A DNA stretch of 48,967 nucleotides, from NCBI GenBank assembly GCA_003024175.1, contig MDYQ01000208.1:1-48967 (forward strand), given 5' to 3'. Of this stretch, positions 21,631 to 32,814 are shown piece after piece; within the stretch, counting starts at the first letter, position 1, and every line of letters starts with the position of its first letter. The translations under genes and the position numbers were made by a program. Origin of the DNA: Planoprotostelium fungivorum. Taxonomy: Eukaryota > Evosea > Variosea > Cavosteliida > Cavosteliaceae. The notes under the pieces were generated by a model. The model saw nothing but the letters and a program-made list of their open reading frames with translations, had not been told where the DNA came from and searched no databases.

Positions 21631-24600
21631 TCAATCACCGTAGATCTTAGCCATTTGCTCTAATCTCTCGAGTGCCTGGGGCGATCCAGCGAACGGTTTC
21701 GGAGTATGTGTGGGAGATGCAGGTCTTGGTGGTGGAACACCTCGGGGTAAGTTTGCATCGGCCCAGGCGAGTCTCCTTGCAGTCGAATTCTCTGGGCTCT
21801 GAGGACGTCCCTGGAAATGATCAGAGAGGAAGGACCATCGCTACACACCTCTTCGGAAGGTTCGACCACAGGCTTCCTCTTCGGCTTACTGAAGCTGAAT
21901 AGGCCTCCATTCTTCTCAAGAGAAGATCTCTTTGGATCAACCTTCTCGGCCGAACTCCTCTTGGCGTCTGTCTTCTCTTTGGGGAAGCTTTCTGCCGCCC
22001 TCCAAGGTCGGGTGCTGCCATCAGTTAGAATCGTGTGAGAGAGAATCCTTTTACTCTTTCTCTTTCGTCTGGATCACTGGTTCTTCGGATGGCTCTGGAC
22101 CTTTCACGGGTGACTTCTTGCCAGATCCTGTGAATTTACCAAAGATGCTTGTCTTCTTGCTTTCTTGCTTTGCCTCAGGACTTTTGGGAGATGTGCTCGC
22201 TAGCTTGGGCACATCCTTCTTTGCTACTGTCTTCTTTTTCTTCTTCTTCTCTTTCTCTTCTTCTTCCTCGTCCTCTGAACCAGATGTTTCGTTCTGTGTC
22301 GTGTAAGTTTCAGTCGCAATAGATCATACTAACCTCGGCTGGCTTGCCGTTGTGTTCCAGCTCATTCTTCTCTTCTACTTCTGAGTTGTCCAGAGTGGAT
22401 TGAGAATCAGGTTTAGTGTCCTCCGTTTTCTCTTCTCTTTCGTGCTTCCCCTCTGCGTCTTCTGTTTCCTCTTTTTCCTCTGTGTTCCCCTTTTCCTTCG
22501 CCTCCTCCTTTTCTTTCAACTCCTCTTCCTTTCCCTCTTCATCATGCTCTTCTACTATCTGTTCGTTCTGTTCCTCTCTCTGTTCTATAGCATCTTGTTC
22601 ATCCTTCGGAGCGAGGGGTTCGGCTGCGCTCTCACCATAGGTCTCGCTCTGTTCGGCCTCAAAGGAGTCCGTCTCTGCTTCTCCGTTCGTGATCTTGCCT
22701 TCCGTAGTTTCCTCATCCAAAGATCCAATATCGAAGTCATCTGTGTCTACTAGCTCCCTGCTGGGTTCTTCTCTAGGTGTGGTCTTCGTAGATATGCTCT
22801 CCCTCGGCGTGGCTTTGGTGGACGTGCTCTCCCTAGGTGTGGCCTTGGTAGATGTGCTCTCCCTAGGTGTAGCCTTGGTAGATGTGCTCTCCTTCGGTGT
22901 GGTCTTGGTAGATGTGCTCTCCTCAGGCGTCTCCTCCGCACTCCCTCTTGGTGTTGACTTCGCTGACTCTCTCGGTGTCTCCTCTGCGTTCACCCTCGGT
23001 GTAGCTTTTGTTGATGTGCTTTCTCTCGGTGTAGTCTTCGATGAGAAATTAGCCCTTGGTGTTGTGTTCACTGATGAATTCTCGTCTGATGCACTCTCTC
23101 TCGGTGTGGTTTTTGCTGATGAACTCTCACTCGATGTTGAGCTCTTCCTTGGTGTGGTTTTAACGGATGTGCTCTCTCTAGGAGTGACTTTTACTGATAT
23201 GGGATCACTTGGTGTAGTGTTCAATGATGTGTTCTCTCTAGGTGAGTGTGTACTCTCCGGTTGCTCCTCGGTCTCCTCCTATGTTCATTTAGTAATGTCT
23301 ACTCCATCACCCATTCACCTCTTTTTCTGAATGTATTTCAGCCGGAGGCTGTTCACCTCGTGGCGAGGCTTTTACTGAATTGCTCTCTGCTGGTGTTGCT
23401 CCCACTGGGGTAGTCTCTCTTGGTGTGGCCTTCGCTGATGTGCTCTCTCTTGGTGTGACCTTTACTGATGTGCTCTCTCTTGGTGTGGTCTTGACAGATT
23501 CGCTCTCTCTTGGTGACGCTTTCACTGAAGTACTCTCTCTTGGTGTCTTCTGCTCTGAGGGAATCTCTCTTGGTGTAGGTTTCACCGAGATGCTCTCTCT
23601 TGGTGTGACCTTGACAGATTCGCTCTGTCTTGGTGTAACCTTCACTGAGGTGCTCTCTCTGGGTGTGGCCTTGATAGATTCGCTCTCTCTCGGCGTCTTC
23701 GTCTCTGAGGTCATCTCTCTTGGTGTCCTTCCATCTGTCCTCTCTGTCGAAATGTCCTCTGATGCACTGCCTCTGGGTGATGCCTTCGCTGATGTACTTT
23801 CTCTAGGTGTTCCTTTCACTGATGTACTTTCTCTAGGGGTTGCCTTCACTGATACACTCCCTCTAGGCGTGACATCATCTGACGTACTTCCTCTAGTTGT
23901 CTTCTTCTCTGTACTTTCTCTCGGTGTGGTCTTCGTCGATGCATTTCCTCTTGGTGTCCCCTTCACTGATGCACTTTCTGTTGGTATCTTCTCAGTTGAC
24001 TCTTCTGTGGGTGTTTCCTTTGGCGCATTCTCTCTGGGTGTTGTCTTGACTGATATACTCTCTCTAGGTGTCGCCTTGGATGATGAGCTCTCCCTTGGTG
24101 TTCCTTTCGTCGAGAAACTGTCATTTGGTGTCACTCCTGATGAATTCTCTCTAGGTGTGACATTTGTTGAGGTACTCTCTCTGGGTGTCTTCTTCTCTGA
24201 GGGATCTCTCGGTGTAGCCCTCTCTGACGCACTCTTTCTTGGCGTAGAGTTTGCTAACACCTCTTCTGTTGACGAAGACTCATCGTTAGAAGACTGGCGA
24301 GGGGTTTCGTGGGCATTTTGGATTTGATTTTCCTCGTGTAACGTCTTCTCTTCATCAGATTCTCTCTCGGGATTCAAGATGGTATCATTCTCCCCAGTGG
24401 GTGCTTCTGTTGTTACATCGCCTCCTGCACAAATAAGCCGCCTTCTGTGAACGTTATATCACCTTCTTCGATTCCATTCATCTGGAACTCTTGAGTGCCA
24501 CTATCAGCCTCCACTCCGTCTGAAACCTCCTTGATCTGCTCGGTCGCCTCCTCATTCACACTCGAATGCTCTACTTCATCGGCTTTTTCATGAGCATCTG

Positions 24601-27088
24601 TATTCTTTCAGAAAAGGACATACATCTCTTCTTTCTCACTCTCTGCAGTGCTTGTCTCTTCATCTTCACTCTTGGGGGTGAAACCTTCTTCTTTACTCTC
24701 AGTAGACACTTCTTGACTCTCTCCCATGGATTCTTGGTTCTTATCTATCTCTTCTGGATCCTGTTCAACGGAGACCTCTTGTGTAGGAGTGCCCTCGGTG
24801 TGCGATTCGTGAGTAACCTCTTCCTTCGTCTGCAACGCAGTTGGCTCTTCTAATGTCTGTCCGTCGATTGAGGTTTCTTCTCCTCCTGATCCTTCCGTAG
24901 GCGTAGATTCCGCAGTTGGCTGCGTCTCTTCAGATGTGCCTGCTGACGTAGCTCTCGGCGATGCTTCTGTCGCAGCTGCATCCTCTGTGGAAGGTGCAGG
25001 TGTCTCTTCTTCTTGAATAGTGGCGATCTCCTCTGTTGCAGTGGAATCTTCGGTGGGACGAATCTCTTCTGATGCCGATGTTTCTGCTGATTGATCTGTC
25101 ATGGTAGTTTCTGTCGCAGACTCTGCTGGCTCGTCCGGTGTGGTTGCAGATGCTGATTCCTCCGTAGCTGCGGGCATCTCTTCAGTGATTGCGGATTCTT
25201 GTTCCTTCTCAGAGGGTGTCTCTACCGGTACCTCTGTCTCCGCTGTGGTCTCCACTACAGATTTCTTTGATGGGTCTGCCTCTGCAGTATATCCTTCTGC
25301 CTCCTGCGATGTCTCTACAGATGCTTCCGGTACTTGTGCTTCACTCTCTCTCGCATTCACATCTGTGAAAACTTCCTCGGTGGACCCAACAGCATTCTCC
25401 TCCTCTGTCTCTTCTGTCTGATCCTCTCCATTTGTGGATTCTCCTTCTGCGGGACTAACCTCCGCAGATACTTCTGGATCGTGAGGGATGATTCGATCTA
25501 TATCTCCATCGATCTCTCCGGACGTCGATTCTTCGACAGATTCTTCTGTGGTGGGAATTGGAACTGTGACGAGATCAATTCTTCTCTTCTCTCTCCCCCC
25601 ACCTGGCTTCTCCACTTCCTCGTTCGTTATTTCTTCCAGTTCTTGCTGTTCGTTGGCTATGACATGCTCTTCCTCCTCTGAATTAGTCTCTTGTAGGATC
25701 AAAGTCTGCATCTCGCTTGTATTCGAGGCATCTACTGTGGCGTCTGCTGCATCCTGTGAACGGTTCACAATTCTTTCTCAAGACTGCCTCCTCACCTCCA
25801 AGGAAGAAGAGGTCTGAACTTCTCTGGGCGACGTTGCTTCTGATGTATTCTCTCCAAGTGTGACATTCACCGAGGTACTCTCTCTGGGTGTTTCCTTCAC
25901 TGAGGAACTCTCTCTTGGTGTGATATTCACCGAGGTACTCTCTCTGGGTGTCTTCTCTGAGAGATTCTCTCTCGGCGTTGCCTTCTCTGATCTAGGCGTA
26001 GCTTTCACAGAGGTACTCTCTCTTGGTGAAGCTTTCACTGATGTGCTGTCTCGCGGTGTTGCCTTCATCGATGTGATCTTGCTCGGCAATGCTCCCTCTG
26101 AGGTGCTCTCTCTTGGTGTGGTCTTCACAGATAGGCTCTCTCTTGGTATGGCCCTAACAGATCCGCTCTCTCTTGGTGTCTTCTGCTCTGAGGTTATCTC
26201 TCTCGGTGTCTTCTGCTCTGAGGTAATTTCTCTATGTGTGGGTTTGACTGAGGTGCTCTCTCTTGGTGTGACCTTCACTGAGGTGCTCTCTCTGGGTGTG
26301 GCCTTGACAGATTCGCTCTCTCTTGGTGACGCTTTCACTGAGATGCTCCCTCTCGGTGTCTTCGTCTCTGAGGTAATCTCTCTCGGTGTCTTCTGCTCTG
26401 AGGCAATCTCCCTCGGTGTGGCCTTCACCGAGGAACTCTCTCTTGGTATGACTTTCATCGATCCACTCTCCCTCGGCGTTACCTTCGTTGAAGTGCTCTC
26501 TCTCGGTGTCACCTTAGCTGTGGTCCTCTCCATGGGTATCTCCGGTAGAGTAACGTCCTCTCTCGGTGTCACCTTTGCTGAAAAGCCCTCTCGTGGTGTG
26601 CCTTTCGCTGACGTGCTCTCATTTGGTATCACAGGTAAAGATGTGCCGTCTCTGGGTGTGGTCTTCACCGATGCGCTCTCCCTTGGTGTTACCTTCGCGG
26701 ATGTGCCCTCTCTCGGTGTCCTCTTCTCTGACACGCTCTCTCTCGCTGTTACTTTGGCTGACGCATTTTCCCTGGGTGTTATCTTCAAAGAGGAAGATTG
26801 TTTCTCATCCGGGATGGACGGAATGACTCCAGATGCAACGGGTGATGCCGTCTCTGCGGAAGCTTCTGTTGATGTTTCACTAATCAGGTCCTGCTGGTGA
26901 TGAGGTGTCTCATCTTGCGAGTCTACTGAAGATCAGAATCAAGATGCAATTAATAAAAAGAGGAACTACATCTGAAGATGGTGCCACTGAGATGAGGATC
27001 GAGTGATGAAACGTGTCTCACCGAGTTTAACAACATTAAAACCATCAGGTTCATCCAAATGAGCTTCCACTGTTGCTGGATGGCTCAT
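21631..27088 (-). CDS. Giant repeat protein of TPRE decapeptides, unrecognised family
   Basis: The start reads MSHPATVEAHLDEPDGFNVV. It continues through a few introns into about 1,700 residues. Three arrays (26790-25800, 24250-23360, 23225-22750) consist of 10-residue units with consensus STSVKVTPRE, roughly 70-75 copies in all. The first two are separated by an acidic Glu/Thr/Ser-rich spacer (25770-24610) and a short linker. After the arrays come an acidic segment rich in E and K, a lysine run (EKEKKKKKKTVAKK) and a basic Ser/Pro region ending ALERLEQMAKIYGD. No signal peptide, membrane segment or folded domain is visible, so it is probably disordered. Each unit holds a T-P-R site suited to proline-directed kinases (inference). 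Repeated decapeptides with charges resemble cytoskeletal or matrix scaffolds. Intron positions between 24420 and 24610 are uncertain. Confidence 0.8.
22750..23225 (-). repeat. 30-bp tandem repeat array, third (C-terminal) block
   Basis: Degenerate 30-bp units read on the plus strand as GTGCTCTCCCTAGGTGTGGC followed by CTTGGTAGAT; the minus strand encodes STSTKATPRE-type units. About 15 copies. Four consecutive units near 22795-22915 are almost identical, indicating recent expansion. Confidence 0.9.
23360..24250 (-). repeat. 30-bp tandem repeat array, second block
   Basis: About 29 degenerate units of 30 bp (plus strand: CTCTCTTGGTGTGGTCTTGA), each encoding an [S/A]-[T/S]-x-K-x-TPRE decapeptide on the minus strand. 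Units close together are more alike than units far apart. Confidence 0.9.
25800..26790 (-). repeat. 30-bp tandem repeat array, first (N-terminal) block
   Basis: About 30 units of 30 bp encoding TPRE decapeptides. Some units have lost the motif (IPRES, THREI, TARES), as expected at older array positions. Confidence 0.9.
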
Positions 27089-27261
27089 GTTGGTTTTGCG
27101 AAGAGTGGTCTTGTGGTAGCAATCCAAAAATAACCCGAACTATATTGAGAAATTTTCGTGGGATAAACTTGTCACTACAACGCGATCCCACCGACAATGG
27201 AGAAGTGAAGTTGATTACCCTCATATCCTGTCCGAGATGTTCAATCAGAGTCAGCGACGAG

Positions 27262-28231
27262 CTATTTATTCTTCAGTCTATCGGACTGTATCATCCGCTG
27301 GTATAGATCTTTCCACAATTTGACGGCACGAAAATTCTTCTGTGCGTTCGTCTTCCATGGTCTATACATCTTGTAATCGATCCCGTACACCTTAAATGTC
27401 TGTTAGTCCCATCTTGAGTCTCTGCACATACCTGTTGATGATTCTCCAGATTTCTGTCTTCATAAACGGTGTCCTGAACATTATATCCGAACGGCAGCCT
27501 CTCCCATTCTCCCTGAGGATAATAGTGGTTCATGAACTCCTCCACGTTCATCGACAGACCGGATGCAGCGTACGTGTCCAACTGTCGCAGAATGTTATGG
27601 TAGGTAAAGCTAGATGGTTGTGCCAGGAATAAATCTGGTATCTAATTACGAAAGGAGAGAAGTGAATATTTCACCTGCGTTAAATTGGTCGCAGCACCCG
27701 GGCACCGCGGCAAATCCCCGTGATGAGAAGATTGCATCAGGATTACGGATGAACACCATCTCTGGTGCAACGTACACAATTTTTTGAAATGCTAACGTCC
27801 ACGCCAATAGTCTATTGAAATCATCTGACTTCTGGTATCTTCTGTCAACCTCTGCTTACACATCATGTCCCCACCTCACTGATGTTTCGATCCACTCTGT
27901 GAGGGCTCTCGAAGGATAAATCGTCCACCTTGACGACAGATGCACCCAAACCCTCTAAAACGGCTAACTCAGTCTCGTCCATGTGGTAGCTGTGAAGCAC
28001 GACCCTCTTCCGTTTCGTCTCCGTGAGGGAGAGGGAATGCATCAATACCATAGCGGGGATGACTTGCTCGGAGTTGCTAATGACGGTAACATACGCCTGC
28101 TGTGCAGCCGCGCGATCGTTCCTCTCTGGGTCGAGCTTATAGAATGCATACAGAGCTCCTGAAAACACCAGACCAATCATACATAGGGCTAAGACAGCAT
28201 CGTATCTGTTGTTACATCCCTTATCCTCCAT
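27262..28231 (-). CDS. GT8-like glycosyltransferase, type II membrane protein, DxD motif absent
   Basis: The protein starts with a short cytoplasmic tail and a signal anchor (ALCMIGLVFSGALYAFY), then AYVTVISNSEQVIPAMVLMH, the first strand of GT8 enzymes. Exons join at short introns (for example 28 nt at 27855-27885 and 41 nt at 27392-27432). After FNRLLAWTLAFQKIVYV comes APEMVFIRNPDAIF, where glycogenin-like enzymes have LDADTLVLxNxDELF. Then FAAVPGCCDQFNAGIPDLFL and, at the end, QVYGIDYKMYRPWK, the usual GT8 C-terminal motif. The family uses nucleotide sugars with Mn2+ in the Golgi. The metal-binding DxD is replaced by APE, so activity is doubtful or metal-independent. It lies 173 bp upstream of the TPRE gene on the same strand. 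Confidence 0.8.
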
Positions 28232-28392
28232 CTCTCTGCGAAGTCCCTATTTTCAGCTGCCTCTACAACTACATCACATGAACCTTTTAATCGTGTGCAA
28301 TGTGACTACCCTGCCCTAGAGGCATCGAAGAGCATAGAATTTGTGTCTTCACAATGAGAATAGTTGCAGGAGCATGTGAAATATCTATACAT

Positions 28393-28849
28393 TTATTCGC
28401 TCGTAGCTTGCTTTGCTGCGAAATCGAGAGTACGAGCAATAGATGTCATATCATTCTCGATGGTCTTACCCCAGTTCTCGATGTCTCCGATCTCCTATTA
28501 TCGTTTCAATTTCACATCGATGGTTCAATCAATTAACCTTCAAGGATTCGTTGAAATTATTCACTAAAGATAACCACTGAGCAGATTGTTTGGAAAAACG
28601 TTGCGTCTGAACTTGAAGATTGCGTGATTCCGCTTCGATCTTCTTCTGATTGTTGAAAATGTCAGCGACGCCGCCGTTCACAGCATCGAGCATTTCTACT
28701 GTGGCAGTACCGACAGATGATAGTGCGACCTTCCTCTTGATCTCTGAGATCACACCAATCAGAAGACATGGAAAAAATGAATCCCTACCATTCTCTTCCC
28801 TCAATCTACTGGTGCGTACTTGATGCTCTTTCACGAGTTTCGAGAGCAT
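28393..28849 (-). CDS. BLOC1S1: BLOC-1 subunit 1 (GCN5L1)
   Basis: Three exons give about 120 residues, the usual length. The start MLSKLVKEHQ matches BLOC1S1 orthologues exactly in position. Exon 2 (after the intron around 28745-28790) has VEMLDAVNGGVADIFNNQKK, then NLQVQTQRFSKQSAQWLSLV and NNFNESLK. The last exon reads EIGDIENWGKTIENDMTSIA and then RTLDFAA to TAA at 28393. All helical blocks of the family are present. The protein is a subunit of BLOC-1/BORC, which controls lysosome biogenesis and positioning. A longer N-terminal open frame starts at 28939 but is not needed for the family match, so 28849 is preferred. Confidence 0.92.
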
Positions 28850-29126
28850 GGTGTTGTGCGGCGTGGTCGGTCGACAATTGTATAGTCTACATTTCAGTCG
28901 ACTCAGGCTCCGCGAAGAGAAAAAAGTATGATATCTCAATGACAGTTTTGAGGGGCTCTTTGGCTTGTCGATCCATCTTCCATCCAGACGCCGAAGGTGT
29001 GGCTTTCTAACACCATCATCACCTGCATCCCTCTCTATTCCATCTTAATCATCTCTCCATCATCTATACTCAGCTATCGTTTTTGTGATGATGAACTGTG
29101 ATTGACCATCCACAGAAAAGGACATC

Positions 29127-29910
29127 ATGCCCTCCAAGCAAACCGCTACCGAGAAGAAGACCGTAAGAAAGACCCCGGGAACGTGAGTTCAAATTAGGAT
29201 TTTATATTGGGATAGATCACTCTCGTCCAAGTTTGTTCTCAGCAATATCATGCGTGTTTTGAGATATGGCGATTGTTTATCTTTCTCTATGAAAAGAGAT
29301 GATTCCATCCATCGCGAATCCTCATGTTGAATCATCGTTAACCTCGATCAGTTACCCCACCGAGAAGGTCCAGAAGGCCTTCCGCCCTCACAAGAAGCAG
29401 AATGCTCAGAAGCTGAGAGCTTCCATCACACCCGGAACTGTCCTCATCGTCCTTTCTGGCCGCTTCGCCGGAAAGCGTGTTGTCTTCCTGAAGCAGAGCA
29501 GCAACGGTCTCCTGATCGTCACTGGACCCTACGAGCTGAACGGTGTTCCCGTCAGAAGAATCGCCCAGCACTTGGTCATCGCCACCTCCACAAAGGTCGA
29601 TGTCTCCGCTGTCGATGTCTCCAAGTTCGACGACGCTTACTTTGCTAAGCCCTCTGCCCCCAAGCAGAAGAAGTCCGAGCAAGGTTTCTTCGCTGAGGAT
29701 GCCTCTGCCCAACAGGTGAGAGAGAGACATTGGATCCAGCTCAATCTTTTCCAGAGCAAGAAGCCTGCTGAGGCCCGCCTTGCCGACCAAAAGTCGGTCG
29801 ATGGCGCCGTTTTGGCTTCCGTCAAGAAGACTGAGGGTTTGGCCAGCTACTTGGCCCACAGCTTCTCCCTCCGTGGTGTCAGCAGACCCGTCCACCTGCT
29901 CAAGTTCTAA
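29127..29910 (+). CDS. RPL6: 60S ribosomal protein eL6
   Basis: The start at 29127 (MPSKQTATEKKTVRKTPGT) is joined by a long intron (about 29183-29351; 169 nt, long for this window) to YPTEKVQKAFRPHKKQN. A second intron (29716-29754) interrupts the C-terminal part. The core TPGTVLIVLSGRFAGKRVVF followed by LLIVTGPYELNGVPVRR is the eL6 KOW-like domain that binds 25S/28S rRNA in the large subunit. Codon use is strongly biased (GCC, AAG, GTC), as expected for a highly expressed gene. The larger first intron is typical of ribosomal protein genes in compact genomes. Confidence 0.95.
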
Positions 29911-30087
29911 AGAGTCAGTCTAATTATCGTTTCTTTCCGGTAGTCATAAAGCGGTCGAGAAGTCTGGTGCAGACCCTTTGTCACTCTCTTTTCTTTTTCG
30001 TCTCCTCGTTCTTTCTCTTCTTTGTGTCTGTTCACTCATCGTCTCAAGACTCTCTTCATCTAAAGCCATCTCTTTATTTTCGTAAAA
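29911..30087. other. Short convergent intergenic region
   Basis: These 177 bp contain a pyrimidine-rich tract on the plus strand (30000-30030) and TTTATTTTCG near 30070, which would be the downstream signal of the minus-strand gene. No gene was seen. Confidence 0.4.
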
Positions 30088-31861
30088 TTAGCTGAGAGGG
30101 GCATTGATGATCTGCTTGACTGTGGCGGGGACTACCTTTCCGGCACACTTTCCAAAACCAATGCGGTACCCCTCTCCCTGGCAGTGTCCTTCGATGATGA
30201 CTGTGTCACCGTCCAAGAGGTACTTCCTCTCTTCGTTCACTTCCTCCACCTTCCAGCTGTCTCTTCCTCCCCACGTCTTCTCCGTGAGAGAGCCATAGCT
30301 GTCGGGTGTCTGTTGGATTCAGTCGAGTGGATGTCATTGTCATTCCTCACGGGTCCACTGATGGTGCCCGAGGCCAGAAGATCTCCCGATCTGAGGTTGC
30401 ACCCTCCCGAAGTGTGGTGCACCAACTGCTGCTTCATGGTCCAGTACTGATCCCTTCAGTCTCTCTCCTATCTCCAGATGTTCTCACCAGGTGTTTGAAG
30501 TTTGTGTTGGAGACCACTTGGGGCTTCAGACTCTTCTCAGTCTGAACACTGGCACGCAGGTGGATGTCATAAGAGGACGCTCCCTCGTCTACAAGGTACT
30601 TCAACGGTGTGGGATCCTATCTCTCTTCAGATCGAATGCCAAGAGAGAACATCCGTGCAGACACAAAATTGGAGAACATCTCAGTGATAGAAACGAAACT
30701 ACAGAGATAGAAATGGAGATATGAACTGTCACCTGCTTAGGCTGCTGGACACGGAAGGGCTCTAATGCCTCCAATGTGACGACCCACGGGGAGATCGTGG
30801 TGCCAAAGTTCTTACCGTTGAAAGGACCCAAAGGCTGATACTCCCACTTTTGAATATCTCTCGCTGCCTCGGATGAGCGTGTGAAGTGAGAGCGAGGATC
30901 ACCTGACCAATCGTTCATGAGTACCATACCGAAGATGTGTTCTTCTGCCTTGTCCATGTTGATGGGGTCTCCCATGTTGTTACCGGGGCCAACGAAGAAG
31001 GCAGTCTCCACCTCAAAGTCCAAGACACGACAGGTCACGTGGACTGGGGGTTCGTTCTGTGGGAGTGAGTGAAGCGTGTCTCTCTCTCCTCACCTCGTTG
31101 GGTCTCGTCTGTCCCTGAGGTCTTCGAATGGGCGTTCCACTGTAGCACATCAGCGGGAGGAGAGATGGCCTGCGGATGGGCATGTTCTCACCTGACGACG
31201 ACAGAGGAAGAACGTCCGTGATAGCCGATGGGGATATGGAGCCAGTTGGGCATGAGGGCGTTATCCTTTCCTGGATCATGTCACGGGGAGTAGAGGGATG
31301 ATGCATACCTCTCCACATGGTGCCGATGTTGGAAGCGTGCTCTTTGGAGGAATAAAAGTCAGTATAATCACCGATGTTGGCCGGGATGTACAGGATGCAC
31401 TCGCTGATGGGAGACTGACGACTTCAGAAGAGATCGATGGGATGTTAACTTACGAACGCCTTGAATCGTAACTCGGAGTGATCTCTGAGAGCAGGCTCAT
31501 CGGCGGACAGCAGTTTCATGATGATGGCTCTCGCTTCTCTCCATGCGGGTCGACCCAGAGCCATGAATTCGTTGAGAGATTTCTTTCTTTCGTTAGAAGA
31601 GATGAATGAGAAGGAGGTGTTGCACCTGATGGAATACGCGAGAGTGGTGAGCAAGTTCACCGCCAAAGAATCCAGCGTCAGCGATAACACTGAGATCTAA
31701 GATGAAATCGCCAATGGCGACTCCCACACGTGGCTCCTCATGAGTATTCCTTCTCGAAATCAGAGATCGTCTCAGGAACATGTTCACCTGGAGAAGATAC
31801 CGTAAGGGAGATTCTGGATGGGGAAGTCGCTGTCTGGGTGGACTTGAATGAAGCTGTGCAT
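30088..31861 (-). CDS. FAH: Fumarylacetoacetase (tyrosine catabolism)
   Basis: The start exon reads [20 protein letters not shown], matching the FAH N-terminus. Then [13 protein letters not shown], later [20 protein letters not shown] and [12 protein letters not shown] joined by a 39-nt intron to [20 protein letters not shown]. It continues [37 protein letters not shown], and ends [20 protein letters not shown] and [10 protein letters not shown] with TAA. The metal and substrate residues (E-x-E, the D of MNDWSARD, R, K, T-I-S-G) are intact. It cleaves fumarylacetoacetate into fumarate and acetoacetate as the last step of tyrosine breakdown in the cytosol. About eight exons. Confidence 0.95.
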
Positions 31862-32074
31862 CTGATGTTTACAAACAGAGATGAGCAATCCTTGTTGTAG
31901 ACGTTAATCACACTTCAATTCGAAATTTTCAGCAACAGATCTGTTGCTTCGCCTTTCGGTCACCCTTGTATGTTCATTTCAAGTAATACCGTGAGAACCA
32001 GAAAGAACAACGTATGATCGGAATGAACCAAAGAGACGAGATGATGATTAACTTCTTTATACAGAGGGATCTCC

Positions 32075-32626
32075 TCACAGAGAGAAGGTCAACAATACCA
32101 GAAGGGCCCAGACAGAATAAATGTTACCCGCAGCTTGGTTCACAAAACGCACTTGAGATGAATTACCCATAACGCTGAGGGTTGTGAAGCCATTCAAGGT
32201 TGTGGGCTGACAAGCGCTCGTGGTACCAGCAGAGGACACACCATAGGAGATCTGGGTCCAGACTGGCTGTCCTGAGCACTGGCCATTGGCAAAGACCATC
32301 TGCACGAGATCGCTGCCACTGGGTGCAGGATTATAACTGGTGGCTGTGGTATAGTAGAGGTACGTAGAGGAGTTGGTACAGACGTTCGATGAATAGGTCG
32401 TCGTATTGTACGCGCCGGAGCACCCTGAGCTGTATGTGTTCGAGGTGTTGTTGGTGTATCGAATGCTATTATAGCAATAGTTGAGTGACTGAGCCGTCAG
32501 GAGGGCGACTTGGCTACAGTTGGTCACTCCATCAATTTGCTGCTTGTACTGAAGGGTGATGAAGGCCGAATTGGCGGCGCTGGCCAGAGCGAAGAGAGGT
32601 AAGATGAACAAAAGGCACTTCGTCAT
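32075..32626 (-). CDS. Small secreted, probably GPI-anchored, Ser/Thr/Asn-rich protein
   Basis: This is a single 183-codon exon. Residues 1-20 (MTKCLLFILPLFALASAANS) form a clear signal peptide. The mature part is rich in S, T, N and Y with several N-x-S/T sites and about eight cysteines. The last 16 residues (NIYSVWALLVLLTFSL) are hydrophobic with no basic tail after them, as in a GPI-attachment signal. The frame stays open upstream to 32797, but that would bury the signal peptide, so the ATG at 32626 is chosen. It is divergent from the fibro-slime gene. The function is unknown; a cell-surface protein is likely. Confidence 0.75.
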   Translation of the reverse strand: MTKCLLFILPLFALASAANSAFITLQYKQQIDGVTNCSQVALLTAQSLNYCYNSIRYTNNTSNTYSSGCSGAYNTTTYSSNVCTNSSTYLYYTTATSYNPAPSGSDLVQMVFANGQCSGQPVWTQISYGVSSAGTTSACQPTTLNGFTTLSVMGNSSQVRFVNQAAGNIYSVWALLVLLTFSL

Positions 32627-32814
32627 TGATTGGTTGAATGGCTGCAGAGAGCTGTTCATTCCTGACCCTATTTCGCTTCGGGGGAGATGAACCCGAAGAA
32701 TATAAATATCTTGACGGGTCCGTAACGTGAAAATGAATGATTCACAGGCACACTTCGCAGTTATCGGGCGTCCCCGATTGCCTCGAATCGAGGGCATTTC
32801 TCCTCAACGCGGTC
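32627..32814. promoter_or_regulatory. Candidate bidirectional promoter of two cell-surface genes
   Basis: These 188 bp separate the start codons of the small secreted protein (-) and the fibro-slime protein (+). They contain TATAAATATC at 32701-32710, a plausible TATA-like element. Shared control of two surface proteins is an inference from position. Confidence 0.45.

Noticed and set aside
22689-26900. Long plus-strand open frames (LSLGV-rich) opposite the TPRE repeats
   Set aside because: They are the antisense of the 30-bp repeats; the minus strand has start, splice joins and a coherent C-terminus, while the plus frames have none.
27262-28231. Calling this gene glycogenin
   Set aside because: It has a membrane anchor and no DxD; glycogenin is soluble and needs DxD and an acceptor tyrosine.
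29338-29895. 185-codon minus-strand ORF opposite eL6
   Set aside because: Shadow of a strongly biased ribosomal protein gene; the plus frame is an unambiguous eL6.
32075-32797. Longer 240-codon start for the secreted protein
   Set aside because: The extension would place 57 non-hydrophobic residues before a clear signal peptide and use up the shared promoter.
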